Shown: piece by piece, positions 1 through 8,818 of the stretch
Layout: each line of letters begins with the position of its first letter
How positions within the stretch are numbered: the stretch's first letter is position 1
Source of the DNA: Actinoplanes lutulentus
GTDB taxonomy: Bacteria > Actinomycetota > Actinomycetes > Mycobacteriales > Micromonosporaceae
Length of the DNA: 64,000 nucleotides
NCBI RefSeq assembly: GCF_003259845.1
Contig: NZ_QLMJ01000008.1
Location: forward strand, 1 to 64,000
Direction of reading: 5' to 3'
The notes under the pieces: generated by a model
Database searches by the model: none
Told to the model about the DNA's origin: nothing
Seen by the model: the letters and a program-made list of their open reading frames with translations, nothing else
Made by a program: the position numbers and the translations under genes

Positions 1-67
1 CGACTTGCATGTGTTAAGCACGCCGCCAGCGTTCGTCCTGAGCCAGGATCAAACTCTCCAACAAAAT
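1..67 (-). rRNA. rrs: 16S ribosomal RNA, 5' end only
   Basis: The reverse strand reads the conserved bacterial 16S 5' segment (GAGTTTGATCCTGGCTCAG, then the GACGAACGCTGGCGGC and AACACATGCAAG blocks). The gene runs leftward out of the window, so only about 67 nt of the mature RNA are present. The mature 5' end is placed near position 67 by analogy with other actinobacteria and may be a few bases off. This is the start of a ribosomal RNA operon. Confidence 0.97.
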
Positions 68-248
68 CTTTGGAAAAGCGTCCCGGCAACAAAAAAGTTG
101 CCAAAGGAATTTCCCTACCCATCCCAAAGGACAGGCCGGGGTAATGCCATAAATGGCACTGGCTTATCAAGCACCCTGTTGAGTTCTCAAAGAACAACCG
201 CACACCATCGAAAGAACCACCGTTTCGGCGGCCCGTTCCCCGGGGCAC
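68..248 (-). other. 16S rRNA leader with antitermination and processing signals
   Basis: Transcribed leader of the rRNA operon. On the reverse strand it contains TTGTTCTTTGAGAACTCAAC (181-200), typical of the boxA/antitermination region of actinobacterial rRNA leaders. Nearer the gene is a hairpin GGCAAC-TTTTTT-GTTGCC (85-102), flanked by CTTTGG/CCAAAG segments that could form the RNase III processing stem. No gene is seen in 68-538 on either strand. Confidence 0.75.
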
Positions 249-255
249 TCGTTCA

Positions 256-285
256 ACTTTACTCTCTCGTTTTCCGCCCCGTCAA
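256..285 (-). promoter_or_regulatory. rRNA operon promoter, housekeeping sigma type
   Basis: On the reverse strand, -35 TTGACG (280-285) and -10 TAAAGT (256-261) are separated by 18 bp, giving transcription from about position 249 into the leader. The A-rich stretch in the spacer and the leader downstream support an rrn promoter. No equally good second promoter was found up to the divergent gene at 539. Confidence 0.7.
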
Positions 286-538
286 ATCCGCGTTTTCAGC
301 GAATCTGAAGAATGCGAGAAACCGTTCGAGCAACCTCCGGAACTGTACACGATGAAGCACCGTGACCATTTCGAAGGGTTCCTCCAGGACGGCCGCTCCG
401 GGCCCCTTGCGGGTCCCGTTCGCTCGCCCGTCTCCCTGGCGGCTCGGAAAACATTACCCGGCCCTCCGCACGCTGCCAAATCGGGGTCCGGCGACCTGAG
501 TCACAATGATCAGGACGCGAAAAGCCTAAGGAGCCGGC

Positions 539-3181
539 GTGGCACGCGAGCAGTCGAATTCCCTGGTCGGACGGGCGCATGAGCTGGGCGTACTCAAGGG
601 GCTTGATGGGTCTTTGATCTTGCGTGGGCCTGCGGGAGTCGGGAAGAGCGCGCTGCTCGACGCTCTTGCCACCGACGCCCGGGCTAACAACGCGCGGGTG
701 TTGCGCGCGGCGGGAGTGCAGGCGGAGACCGATTTTGCCTATGCCGGGCTGCATCAGCTGCTGCATCCGCTTCTCGGGCAGGCGTCGGAGATGGAACCGG
801 CGCATCGGGCGACGCTGACCGCGGTGCTGGGTGGGATTCCGGAGCGGGCGCCGTCGGTGATGGCCCTGGGTGTGGCGGTGCTGGATCTGCTGTCGGTGGC
901 GGGTGCCCGGACGCCGCTGCTGTTGATCGTTGATGACGGGCAGTGGTTCGACGTGCCGAGTGTGCGGGTGTGCGCGTTTGTAGCGCGGCGCCTCGACGAC
1001 CTGCCGATCCGGGTGGTGGTGGCGGTTCGTGACACGGACCCGTCGGGGTTCGACGACGCCGGGTTCAACGAGCTCGCCGTCGCGCCGCTGTCGCCGGAGG
1101 ATGCCGCCGAGCTGCTCGACAACCGATACCCCGGGCTGAGCGCGGATACCCGGAGGCAGACTCTGGAGTACGCCGACGGCATCCCTCTGGCCCTGGTCGA
1201 GCTACCCGGGAACGGGCCGGGCGCCGACCCTGGGACGCTGTCTCTGCCCCGCCGGTTGGAGAAGGTCTTCGCTGATCGGATCCGGGCGCTGCCCGACGCG
1301 GAACGCCGTGAGCTGCTGTTGATGGCTCTCGACGGCGCCGGCAGGCAGCAGGCTCACGGTCCGCACTACATACCGGAGATGACGACCGCGGCACAGGCCG
1401 CCGGCCTGCTCCTGGACGCCGAGCCGGCCTTCCGTCATCCCCTGGTCGCCTCCGCGGTCGTACAGACGGCGTCACCGAACGAACGCCGGGCCGCGCACGC
1501 GGTCCTCGCCGGGTTGTACGCCGCCGACCTGGAACGACGTGCTGCGCACCGGGCCGCCGCGGCCGTCGACCCGGATCCGGAGATCGCCGGTGAGCTGGAG
1601 CGTGCCGCGCGGTCAGCGGTACGCCGAGGTGGTGCGACCACAGCCGTGCAGTGGCTGACCCGCGCCGCCGAGCTGCATCCACGGCCCAAGGAGCGTGCCC
1701 GGCTGCTCGCCGACGCCGCCTATGTCGCCGGGCAGGCCGGTCTGCTGGAGCGCGCCGAGATCCTGGTGGCCGCTGCTGATCAGGCCGGCGGCCGGGTGTC
1801 GTCGCCGGATGCGGTGCTGACGGCCGCGTACATCGCGCTCTATCGCCACGGTGACGTGGCGATGCACGGTGTGGTCGCCGGGGTTGTCCGTGCCCGGCAC
1901 GCGGAGCTCGACGATGTGATGCTGACCCGGCTGGTCAATCTGTTGCTGGCGCTCAGCCTGTTCGCCGGCGACCCGGCGGCGTGGATGATCACCGACGAGG
2001 TGACCGAGAAGGTTCAGGACCGTCTGCCGCCGACGACCCTGCTGTGCCGGGACGCCTGGAGTGACGTGGTCCGCAGAGGCGCCGGCCTGACAGACCGTCT
2101 TCGGGAGGCGGTGACCGATTTTGCCGAGCCCTGGGATCTCATGCGGCTGGGTGTCGCGGCGTTCTGGGTCGACACCCTCGCGGACTTCCGGCCCTATCTG
2201 CGGCGGACCGCCGAGCGGGAACGGGACTCCGGCGCGGCGTCGTCGCTGATGACGATCCTGCAGTTGGTGATGTTCGACGACATCGCCGCCGGACGATGGG
2301 ACGAGGCGGTACGCGTCGGCGAGCAGGGTCTCGCGCTCACCGAGGAGCACGGGTACGACCTGTTCGGCCACCAGTTCCGGGTGTTCCTCGGCATCGTCGC
2401 CGCCCAGCGGGGTGACAGCGCGCGGGCCGCCGAGCTCCAGGCCGTCGTCGACGCGTGGGCGCGGCCCCGGCGGGTCGGATTCCTGATCCAGTTCGCCGAG
2501 GAGATCGGGCTGCTGGCCGCGTTGAGCAGCGGTGACTACGAGACCGCCTGGACGTACGCGATCGGCATCACCAGCCCCGGGACCTTCCCGCCGTACGTTC
2601 AGCACTCGTCGCGAACGCTGTTGGATCTCGTCGAGGCGGCGCTGCACACGGGGCGGGATGGCATTGCGCGTACCCATGTGATCGCCGCGAAGCGGGAGGG
2701 GTTCGCGGAGGTCTCGCCGCGCCTGGCCTTGCTCGTGGCCGGAGCGGAGGCGATGACCGATCCTTCCCAGGCGGCGTTCGCGGCCGCGGCGGAGTTGCCG
2801 GGCGGGCTGGACTTCCCGTTCGAGCGGGCGCGGATCCGGCTGGCCGAGGGTGCGTGGCTGCGACGGCAGAAAATGATCAGCGAGGCGCGGGTGGCGCTGA
2901 ACGATGCGGCGGAGACGTTCGAGCGGCTCGGCGCGCACCGCTGGGCGGAGCGGGCGAGGCGCGAGCTAGGGTCGGGATCTCATTCGGGAAAGCCGGACCA
3001 TCAGCAGCTCACCACGCAGGAACGGCTCATCGCCGAACTCGCCGCGACCGGGCTCAGCAACAAGCAGATCGGCGCGCAGTTGTTCCTGTCGCCGCGGACG
3101 GTCGGCGCCCATCTGTACCGGATTTTCCCGAAGCTGGGGATCACCTCCCGGGCCGCCCTGCGGGACGCGCTCGATGACTGA
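539..3181 (+). CDS. LuxR-family regulator with AAA-type ATPase domain (LAL type)
   Basis: 880-residue signal-dependent transcription factor of the large ATP-binding LuxR (MalT-like) class. The N-terminal NTPase has a Walker A GPAGVGKS at residues 30-37 and a Walker B LLLIVDD at 127-133. A long helical, TPR-like middle section follows, and the last 60 residues form a LuxR-type helix-turn-helix (LTTQERLIAELAATGLSNKQ begins it). Start GTG has AAGGAG seven bases upstream. It is divergent from the rRNA operon and 97 bp upstream of an alpha/beta hydrolase on the same strand, a plausible target. Members usually act as ATP-dependent activators. The ligand cannot be told from sequence. Confidence 0.93.
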   Translation: MAREQSNSLVGRAHELGVLKGLDGSLILRGPAGVGKSALLDALATDARANNARVLRAAGVQAETDFAYAGLHQLLHPLLGQASEMEPAHRATLTAVLGGIPERAPSVMALGVAVLDLLSVAGARTPLLLIVDDGQWFDVPSVRVCAFVARRLDDLPIRVVVAVRDTDPSGFDDAGFNELAVAPLSPEDAAELLDNRYPGLSADTRRQTLEYADGIPLALVELPGNGPGADPGTLSLPRRLEKVFADRIRALPDAERRELLLMALDGAGRQQAHGPHYIPEMTTAAQAAGLLLDAEPAFRHPLVASAVVQTASPNERRAAHAVLAGLYAADLERRAAHRAAAAVDPDPEIAGELERAARSAVRRGGATTAVQWLTRAAELHPRPKERARLLADAAYVAGQAGLLERAEILVAAADQAGGRVSSPDAVLTAAYIALYRHGDVAMHGVVAGVVRARHAELDDVMLTRLVNLLLALSLFAGDPAAWMITDEVTEKVQDRLPPTTLLCRDAWSDVVRRGAGLTDRLREAVTDFAEPWDLMRLGVAAFWVDTLADFRPYLRRTAERERDSGAASSLMTILQLVMFDDIAAGRWDEAVRVGEQGLALTEEHGYDLFGHQFRVFLGIVAAQRGDSARAAELQAVVDAWARPRRVGFLIQFAEEIGLLAALSSGDYETAWTYAIGITSPGTFPPYVQHSSRTLLDLVEAALHTGRDGIARTHVIAAKREGFAEVSPRLALLVAGAEAMTDPSQAAFAAAAELPGGLDFPFERARIRLAEGAWLRRQKMISEARVALNDAAETFERLGAHRWAERARRELGSGSHSGKPDHQQLTTQERLIAELAATGLSNKQIGAQLFLSPRTVGAHLYRIFPKLGITSRAALRDALDD

Positions 3182-3242
3182 GTCACCGGGTTAGGTCGAA
3201 CGACTGATTTCAAGGTCATGACTGTCGAGCGATGCTTTTGTC

Positions 3243-3258
3243 ATCGGCGAACGCCGAT
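3243..3258. promoter_or_regulatory. Inverted repeat ahead of hydrolase gene
   Basis: ATCGGCG-AA-CGCCGAT, a perfect 7-bp dyad ending eight bases before the ribosome-binding site of the hydrolase at 3279. It is placed like an operator or a short 5'-UTR hairpin. Which factor binds, if any, is unknown; the LuxR regulator upstream is the nearest candidate. Confidence 0.4.
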
Positions 3259-3278
3259 CGACAAAGAGGAGCTTCACG

Positions 3279-4061
3279 ATGACCACCCCCGTCGTTTTCA
3301 TCCACGGTCTCTGGCTGCACGCGTCCTCATGGCAGCCGTGGAGCGACCTTTTCGCCGAGCGCGGTTACGACCCGATCGCGCCCGGCTGGCCCGGCGAGCC
3401 GGAAACCGTCGCCGCTGCCCGCAGCAACCCGGAAGCGGTCGCCGGATTCGGCATCGACGACGTGACCAACCATTACGCCGCCATCATCCGCGGCCTGCCC
3501 ACTCCGCCGGTCATCATCGGCCATTCGTTCGGCGGGCTGATCACCCAGAAACTGCTCGGACTCGGCCTCGGCGCGGCCGGCATCGCGATCGACCCGGCGC
3601 AGATCAAGGGTGTCAAACCGCTGCCGTTCGCGCAGCTCCGCTCAGCATTCCCGGTCCTCTCCAACCCCGCGAACCGGCGCAAGGCCGTCTCACTCACCCT
3701 TCCGCAATTCCGGTACGGGTTCGGCAACGCGATTCCGGCCGCCGAGTCGGACGAACTGTTCGAGAAGTGGACCATTCCGTCGCCGGGCCGGCCGTTGTTC
3801 GAAGGTGCCCTCGCCAATTTCCAGAAGGACTCGGCGGCCGCGGTGAACACCGGCAACACCACGCGCGGCCCGTTGCTGCTGATCTCCGGGCAGCAGGACC
3901 ACACCGTTCCGGACGTGGTGACCCGCGCGGCCTACAAGCTGTACGGCGACACGGCCGCGACCACCGACCTGAAGCAGTTCCCGGACCGCGGCCACTCACT
4001 GACCGTGGACTCGGGGTGGCGCGGGGTCGCGGATTACGCCCTGGAATGGCTGAAGCGGTAG
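3279..4061 (+). CDS. Alpha/beta hydrolase
   Basis: 260-residue cytosolic alpha/beta-fold hydrolase with no signal peptide. The oxyanion-hole HGLW lies at residues 9-12 and the nucleophile elbow GHSFGG at 81-86 (Ser83). A QQDHTVP loop can supply the acid near 205 and DRGHSLT the histidine near 240, so the Ser-Asp-His triad looks complete. AGAGGAG precedes the ATG with good spacing. It lies downstream of the LuxR-family regulator, probably as its own transcription unit because a 97-bp gap with a dyad separates them. The substrate is unknown; the small compact type resembles esterases and haloperoxidase-like hydrolases. Confidence 0.88.
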   Translation: MTTPVVFIHGLWLHASSWQPWSDLFAERGYDPIAPGWPGEPETVAAARSNPEAVAGFGIDDVTNHYAAIIRGLPTPPVIIGHSFGGLITQKLLGLGLGAAGIAIDPAQIKGVKPLPFAQLRSAFPVLSNPANRRKAVSLTLPQFRYGFGNAIPAAESDELFEKWTIPSPGRPLFEGALANFQKDSAAAVNTGNTTRGPLLLISGQQDHTVPDVVTRAAYKLYGDTAATTDLKQFPDRGHSLTVDSGWRGVADYALEWLKR

Positions 4062-4064
4062 CTG

Positions 4065-4496
4065 TCAGCGGACCACGGTGACGGTGCATTTGGCGTACGC
4101 GGAGACGTGCTGGCTGACCGAGCCCAGCACCAGGCCCGCGAAGCCGCCGTGGCCGCGCTGGCCGACCACCAGGAGTTCCGCGCCGGCGGACTCCTCGATC
4201 AGCACTTTCGCCGGGCTGCCCTGCTTGACCATCGGCTGGACCAGCACCGGCGGCTGTTCGCCGAGTTCGTCCTTGATGACCTGGAGCAGTTCGTCGGTGG
4301 TGCGCTGGCTCTCGTCCGGCACGAACCGCTCGGAGACGCTGACGCTGCCGGCCGGGGGCAGCAGCGTGTGCTCCCACACGTTGATCACGATCAGTTCGGT
4401 GCGGTGGGCCGCTGCCTCGGAAGCGGCCCAGTTCAGCGCCTTGCGGCTGCCGGGTGAACCGTCGACGCCGACCACGATGCTTCGCCAATCACTCAC
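4065..4496 (-). CDS. Universal stress protein, single domain
   Basis: 143-residue UspA-fold protein. The start is GTG at 4496 (VSDWRSIVVGVDG), chosen because the beta-1 strand begins here and a purine-rich GAGGAGAGGGG precedes it; an upstream in-frame ATG would add 40 non-conserved residues. The ATP-binding signature G-2x-G-9x-GS is intact as GQRG...GS near residues 113-126, so an ATP-binding type USP is expected. It is divergent from the transporter-USP fusion at 4661 with a 164-bp shared region, which suggests a joint stress function. Its 3' end nearly abuts the convergent hydrolase. Confidence 0.9.
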   Translation of the reverse strand: MSDWRSIVVGVDGSPGSRKALNWAASEAAAHRTELIVINVWEHTLLPPAGSVSVSERFVPDESQRTTDELLQVIKDELGEQPPVLVQPMVKQGSPAKVLIEESAGAELLVVGQRGHGGFAGLVLGSVSQHVSAYAKCTVTVVR

Positions 4497-4591
4497 CGTC
4501 GTCCCCTCTCCTCCCCTCTCAGCCTCGTCCAGATCTTGGCCGGCCGCCATCCCCGGCGTTTCGCACGGATCAGCGCTTGTCGTCACGTCAA

Positions 4592-4616
4592 GTTGCGAGC
4601 GTGTTACAGCGGGCAT
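4592..4616 (+). promoter_or_regulatory. Putative sigma-B-type promoter of MFS-USP gene
   Basis: GTTG (4592-4595), 15-bp spacer, GGGCAT (4611-4616). It fits the actinobacterial sigma-B consensus GNNT-N14-16-GGGTA(C/T) and gives a 5' UTR of about 38 nt before the ATG at 4661. Four other stress genes in the window have the same geometry. Confidence 0.5.
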
Positions 4617-4660
4617 AGCTTCCGCTCAATGGTCTGACGGCCAACAAGGGGGTCTCCCGT

Positions 4661-6547
4661 ATGACCACCACGCTTACCGCCACCGTCACGACAGACGCCG
4701 AGCGCAAGCCGCTCATGTCGGGTCCCGCCCTGCTGATGATGAACCTCGGGTTCTTCGGGGTTCAGTTCAGCTTCGGCCTCACCCAGTCCGCGGTGAACCC
4801 GCTGTTCCTGCTCATCGGTGCCTCACCCGAGCAGTTGCCGATCCTGAACCTGGCCGGTCCGGTCACCGGTCTGATCATCCAGCCGCTGATCGGCGCGATC
4901 AGCGACCGGACCTGGCATCCGCGGTGGGGCCGGCGCCGCCCGTTCATCACGGCCGGGGCGCTGCTCTGCGCGGTGATCCTGTTCCTGTTCCCGTTCGTCG
5001 GCATCCTGTGGCTGGCCGTGGTCTGCTTCTGGTTGCTCGACGCCGGCAACAACACGTCGATGGAGCCGTACCGGGCGTTCATCTCCGACCGGCTTCCGAA
5101 ATCACAGCTGGCGCGCGGCTTCCTGACCCAGAGCATGTTCACCGGGGCGGGCGCGGTCCTGGCGAACCTGTCGCTGTTCCTGCTCGAAAAGGTCGAGCCG
5201 CTCCAGAAGACCGCTGGCAACGGTATTCCCTACTGGATGTACGTGTGCTTCATGATCGGCACGTTCTGCATTCTGCTGACCGTGCTGACCGCGATGGCGC
5301 GTACCCAAGAATTGGTTCCTTCGGACGCGGACCTCGCGGAAATGCGGGCCGCACCGAAAGGGCTCCATCATGCGATCCGCGAGATCGCGGACGCGGTACG
5401 CGTCATGCCCGTCGCGATGCACAAGATCGGCGTGGTGTTCCTTTTCCAGTGGTACGCCATGTTCATCTACTGGCAGTTCGTGGCGGTGAGCCTCGGCGAG
5501 ACAGTTTTCGGCACCACGCCTCAGGAGGGCGGGCCGGCCTGGGAAGAGGCGATCGGCTGGAGTGGACTCCAGAACGCCTCCTACAACTTCGTCACCATGG
5601 TCTCCGCGCTGTTCCTGGTCGGTTTCGCCCGGCGGATCGGCGCGAAACGGGTGCATGCCGTGGCGCTGGGAATGGCCGCGTTGTCGCTGGTGTGGCTGGC
5701 GCGGATCGACAATCAGTACGTCGCGCTCATTCCGATGATCGGACTCGGTGTGTTCTGGGCCAGCGCCGTCGGTGTGCCGTACCTGATGGTGGCCAGCATG
5801 GTCCCGGCCAAGCGCACCGGGGTCTACATGGGCATCCTGAACATGATGATCGTCGTCCCGATGCTGATCCAGACGGTGACTTTCGGCTGGATCTTCGAGC
5901 ATCTGCTCGACGGCAAGGGCAGTAATGCGATTCTGCTGGCCGGGGTTCTGCTGGGCATCGGCGCCATTGCGATGCTGTGGGTGAATCCGCCTGACGAGGC
6001 TGACGAGTCGCCGATCGTGCCGTTGGGCAGCAAACGCAGCATCACGGTTTATGACCGGGTTGTCGTCGGGTCGGACGGGACTCCCACCAGTCTTTATGCC
6101 GTTGACCGGGCGGCCGAGGTGGCGCAGGCGGCGCAGGCTCGGCTGGTTGTCGTCACTGCTTATCGGGAAGGGTCGTCCGCTCCTACCGAGCCTGGGGCAC
6201 ATCAGGATCTGTACGGCGTTGACGTGGCTCGCGATGCCTTGTCCAAGTCGGTCACCGGCTTGACCAAGGAACGGGCCCGTTATATCGATCAGCGGCTGGT
6301 TGCCGGCGATCCGGCGCAGGCTTTGCTGGATGCGGTCGGGGCTGATCCGGCCAATCTGATCGTTGTCGGGAACCGCGGGCTGGGTGCCAGTCACGGGCAG
6401 TTGCTCGGATCGGTGCCGGCTGCGGTGGTGAAGAACGCCATCTGCGACGTGCTGGTGGTGCAGACGGCGGCACTGGACGAGGAACGGATGTTCTCCGCGG
6501 CCGATCGGGCCGATCGGGATGATCCGTCCGGGGACCAGTCGTCCTGA
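4661..6547 (+). CDS. MFS transporter fused to C-terminal universal stress domain
   Basis: 628-residue two-domain protein. Residues about 20-450 form an MFS transporter with roughly 11-12 membrane helices. The WHPRWGRRRPF loop after helix 2 and the NNTSMEPYRAFISD segment resemble sucrose/maltose carriers of the SLC45/GPH-like group. Residues about 464-602 are a UspA domain (YDRVVVGSDGTPTS start) with the ATP-binding GNRG-9x-GS intact. A charged tail ends the protein. ATG with AAGGGGG upstream. The fusion implies transport gated or tuned by nucleotide or stress signals at the cytoplasmic face, but that is inference. It is divergent from a single-domain USP and has a sigma-B-like promoter. Confidence 0.9.
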   Translation: MTTTLTATVTTDAERKPLMSGPALLMMNLGFFGVQFSFGLTQSAVNPLFLLIGASPEQLPILNLAGPVTGLIIQPLIGAISDRTWHPRWGRRRPFITAGALLCAVILFLFPFVGILWLAVVCFWLLDAGNNTSMEPYRAFISDRLPKSQLARGFLTQSMFTGAGAVLANLSLFLLEKVEPLQKTAGNGIPYWMYVCFMIGTFCILLTVLTAMARTQELVPSDADLAEMRAAPKGLHHAIREIADAVRVMPVAMHKIGVVFLFQWYAMFIYWQFVAVSLGETVFGTTPQEGGPAWEEAIGWSGLQNASYNFVTMVSALFLVGFARRIGAKRVHAVALGMAALSLVWLARIDNQYVALIPMIGLGVFWASAVGVPYLMVASMVPAKRTGVYMGILNMMIVVPMLIQTVTFGWIFEHLLDGKGSNAILLAGVLLGIGAIAMLWVNPPDEADESPIVPLGSKRSITVYDRVVVGSDGTPTSLYAVDRAAEVAQAAQARLVVVTAYREGSSAPTEPGAHQDLYGVDVARDALSKSVTGLTKERARYIDQRLVAGDPAQALLDAVGADPANLIVVGNRGLGASHGQLLGSVPAAVVKNAICDVLVVQTAALDEERMFSAADRADRDDPSGDQSS

Positions 6548-6551
6548 GCGT

Positions 6552-6591
6552 CACACCCACTGCGGGTGTAGTGACACCCGCAGTGGGTGTG
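6552..6591. terminator. Perfect 18-bp hairpin between convergent genes
   Basis: Arms 6552-6569 and 6574-6591 are perfectly complementary around an AGTG loop, placed five bases after the transporter stop and 43 bases from the stop of the convergent TPM gene. There is no T-run. It probably works as a bidirectional terminator or transcript-protecting hairpin. Confidence 0.7.
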
Positions 6592-6634
6592 GGCCGAAAA
6601 GACTTAGGCCTGGGAGCGCCCGCCCGGCTTTGGT

Positions 6635-8623
6635 CTAGAAGCGCCCGCCGCCCCCACGACGACCACCTCCGCCGCCACCACCGCCTCCGGTTCGGCGAGC
6701 CCTCGACCCGCTCCCCCCGAACCCGCCATGTCCGAAACCGCCACGGCTCCCGCCACCGGACCGCATCGCGCCGGAGAGGATTCCGCCGAGCACCGCGCCG
6801 GCGATCTGCCCGGCGTCGACACCTCCGCCGCGACCGCCGCCGCTGCTCCAGCTGTTCACATCCGCCTGGGCGGCATGCCCCGCCGCTGCGGCCAGTTGGC
6901 GGGCCTGCGCTACCTCCTGCGCAGCGGCGTGCGCGTCCGTGACGGCCAGCTGTTCGGCCAGCGCCAGATGCCGCAGCGCCTCGGACAGCCGGACACGAGC
7001 GTCCGGGCCGACCGCTCCGCGACGCGTACCGATGAAGTCGTTGGCGGCAGCGATCTCAGCGCGAGCGAGCGGCAGGGTCTGCGCGAGCACGGCCCGGACC
7101 CGGGCGTCCCGTTCCGCCTGGTCGACGGCTGCGGCGAGGGCGGCGTCCAGCACGGCGTCGGCGGCTTGAAGGCGAGCCACGACCACTACCGGGTCGGGCC
7201 GCGCCGCGCTCAATCCCGCCCGGGCCTCCGCCAGAGCCTGCTCACCACCGGCGACCGCGGCCGCAAGCCCGCCAGGAGAAACACCGGCCATCGCCGCCCG
7301 GCCGGCCGCGATCTCCGCCGTGATCTCGGCGATCAACGCGTCAGCGGCGGCCCGAGCGGCCGGCAGATCAACTGCCGCCTTGTTCACCGCGGCGACGAGT
7401 TGCTCCGCCTGGTCAATGGCCTGCTCCGCGGCCCGCACAGCGAGAGCGGCCTGAGCAGGCCCCGCCGGAACAGAACCTGAAGAAGACCCCGCCAAGGCCT
7501 CCCGCGCCCGGCCCAGCGCCTCCCCCGCGAACGTCAACCGCTCCCGCGCCTGCCCCACATTTCCGGCAACGCCGCTGACTGAGTCCCCGCTGTACCGCTC
7601 CCCCAGCTCCCCGACGACCCGGCCCGCCTCAGCCAGCCCCGCTTCCACCACGTCACGCTGCCGTGAAAGCGACTCAGCGACCTCCCCGGCCCGCCCTTCG
7701 AGGTCCCGGAGCTGGTCGAACGCCTCCGACTCGGCGTCGAGACGAGCATCGGCGGCCTCACAGAGTTCGATGATCCGTACCAAAGTGGACCGTCGCACTG
7801 CCGCGCCCGGCGCGGGCTCCTCCTCCAAGGTCATCCGCAACCGGAAGGCCTCGGCCACGTTCTCCCGCGCGAACGCCAAGGCCTCCTGGAACCGCCCGGT
7901 GGCAGCAGGGCCGTACTGCGCGCTGGCCAGCGAACCCTCCCGCTCGCTGGCCCGCAGATCATCGTCGAGCTCGATGAGCAGGGCGTTGGCCCGGGTGGCG
8001 AGCTCGTCCAGGCTGGGTCCGGCAACCTCTACCGGAGCCGGCTCCACCCGGCGGCCTCGCCGCCGCAGCATCACCCACACCAGCGCGCCCACCAGAATCA
8101 ACGCGATGAACAGCACCGCCCAGACAAGCCCGCCCCCACCCTTCGCGGCGTCCTGGAAACCGGCCGCACCGGCAACCACCGCACCGGCCCAGTCCCCCTG
8201 CGCGAGCGCGGGCTCGATGTCGTCGCGCGCCACGTCCGCCAGCTCGCTGTCGCTCAGCCGCGAGTCGTCCGGAAACGAATAGGCGTAGGAACGGTCAACG
8301 GTCGCCACCGCCAGCAGCGCGTCCCGGTCACCCAGATCGCTGAGCTGCGCGGTCTCGTCGGTCCACTGCTGCGCCGGCACCCCGTCGAACGACTCGACGA
8401 ACACCACCCACAGCTGAATCCCGGTCTCCCGCTGCAACTCCGCGAGCGCGTCGTCGATCGGGGCACGGTTGTCGACGGCATCAGCCCGGTCGATCACCTG
8501 CATCTCCAGCCGCAGCGGCGCATCAGCGCGTGCCACACCAGGCCCCACACCGGGCCCCACCAGCAGAGCGGCCACCAGCACCACGAACGGCGCGACCAGA
8601 GCCCGCCACCTCGAAACCGTCAC
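6635..8623 (-). CDS. TPM-domain membrane protein with glycine-rich tail
   Basis: 662-residue envelope protein. An N-terminal signal peptide (about 1-34) precedes an extracellular TPM domain (about 40-165; family TLP18.3/Psb32/MOLO-1, associated with membrane protein quality control and phosphatase activity in plants). One membrane helix (about 172-192) is followed by an RRRGRR stop-transfer. A long Ala/Glu-rich, probably helical cytoplasmic region (about 210-600) ends in a Gly/Ser/Arg tail (GGGGGGGGRRGGGGRF). The GTG start follows directly on a possible -10 element, so it may be leaderless. Actinobacterial relatives with this layout are common and uncharacterised. It stands alone between a hairpin and a 195-bp gap. 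Confidence 0.85.
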   Translation of the reverse strand: MTVSRWRALVAPFVVLVAALLVGPGVGPGVARADAPLRLEMQVIDRADAVDNRAPIDDALAELQRETGIQLWVVFVESFDGVPAQQWTDETAQLSDLGDRDALLAVATVDRSYAYSFPDDSRLSDSELADVARDDIEPALAQGDWAGAVVAGAAGFQDAAKGGGGLVWAVLFIALILVGALVWVMLRRRGRRVEPAPVEVAGPSLDELATRANALLIELDDDLRASEREGSLASAQYGPAATGRFQEALAFARENVAEAFRLRMTLEEEPAPGAAVRRSTLVRIIELCEAADARLDAESEAFDQLRDLEGRAGEVAESLSRQRDVVEAGLAEAGRVVGELGERYSGDSVSGVAGNVGQARERLTFAGEALGRAREALAGSSSGSVPAGPAQAALAVRAAEQAIDQAEQLVAAVNKAAVDLPAARAAADALIAEITAEIAAGRAAMAGVSPGGLAAAVAGGEQALAEARAGLSAARPDPVVVVARLQAADAVLDAALAAAVDQAERDARVRAVLAQTLPLARAEIAAANDFIGTRRGAVGPDARVRLSEALRHLALAEQLAVTDAHAAAQEVAQARQLAAAAGHAAQADVNSWSSGGGRGGGVDAGQIAGAVLGGILSGAMRSGGGSRGGFGHGGFGGSGSRARRTGGGGGGGGGRRGGGGRF

Positions 8624-8818
8624 TACCCCAACCTAGTGGGCGCGCTCTCCGCGCCACTCCAGCCCTTCCTTGCGTACGCACAAAGCTCTCACCGAGAGTG
8701 AGAGAAGGACCCTGGATTGAGTTTCGCGAACCCCTCTTGTCGCTGGTAGGGGAAGTAGGGGTACGGCGCGATGCGGTCACTGGCCGCATCCAGGCAGCGG
8801 CCCGGGCCGGCGCCTACA

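Noticed and set aside
301..345. Second rRNA promoter upstream of the main one
   Set aside because: TTGCTC on the reverse strand has no acceptable -10 box at 16-19 bp.
1613..2938. 441-codon minus-strand frame inside the LuxR-type regulator
   Set aside because: Antisense shadow of a gene whose plus frame has Walker motifs and a LuxR helix-turn-helix.
4078..5925. 615-codon plus-strand frame over the USP and MFS genes
   Set aside because: It is antisense to the USP gene and out of frame with the MFS gene, with Arg/Pro-rich sequence typical of shadow frames in high-GC DNA.
8686..8704. CTCTCAC-5 nt-GTGAGAG inverted repeat as sortase operon terminator
   Set aside because: Seven base pairs with no T-run in either direction and 120 bases from the sortase stop; too weak to call.
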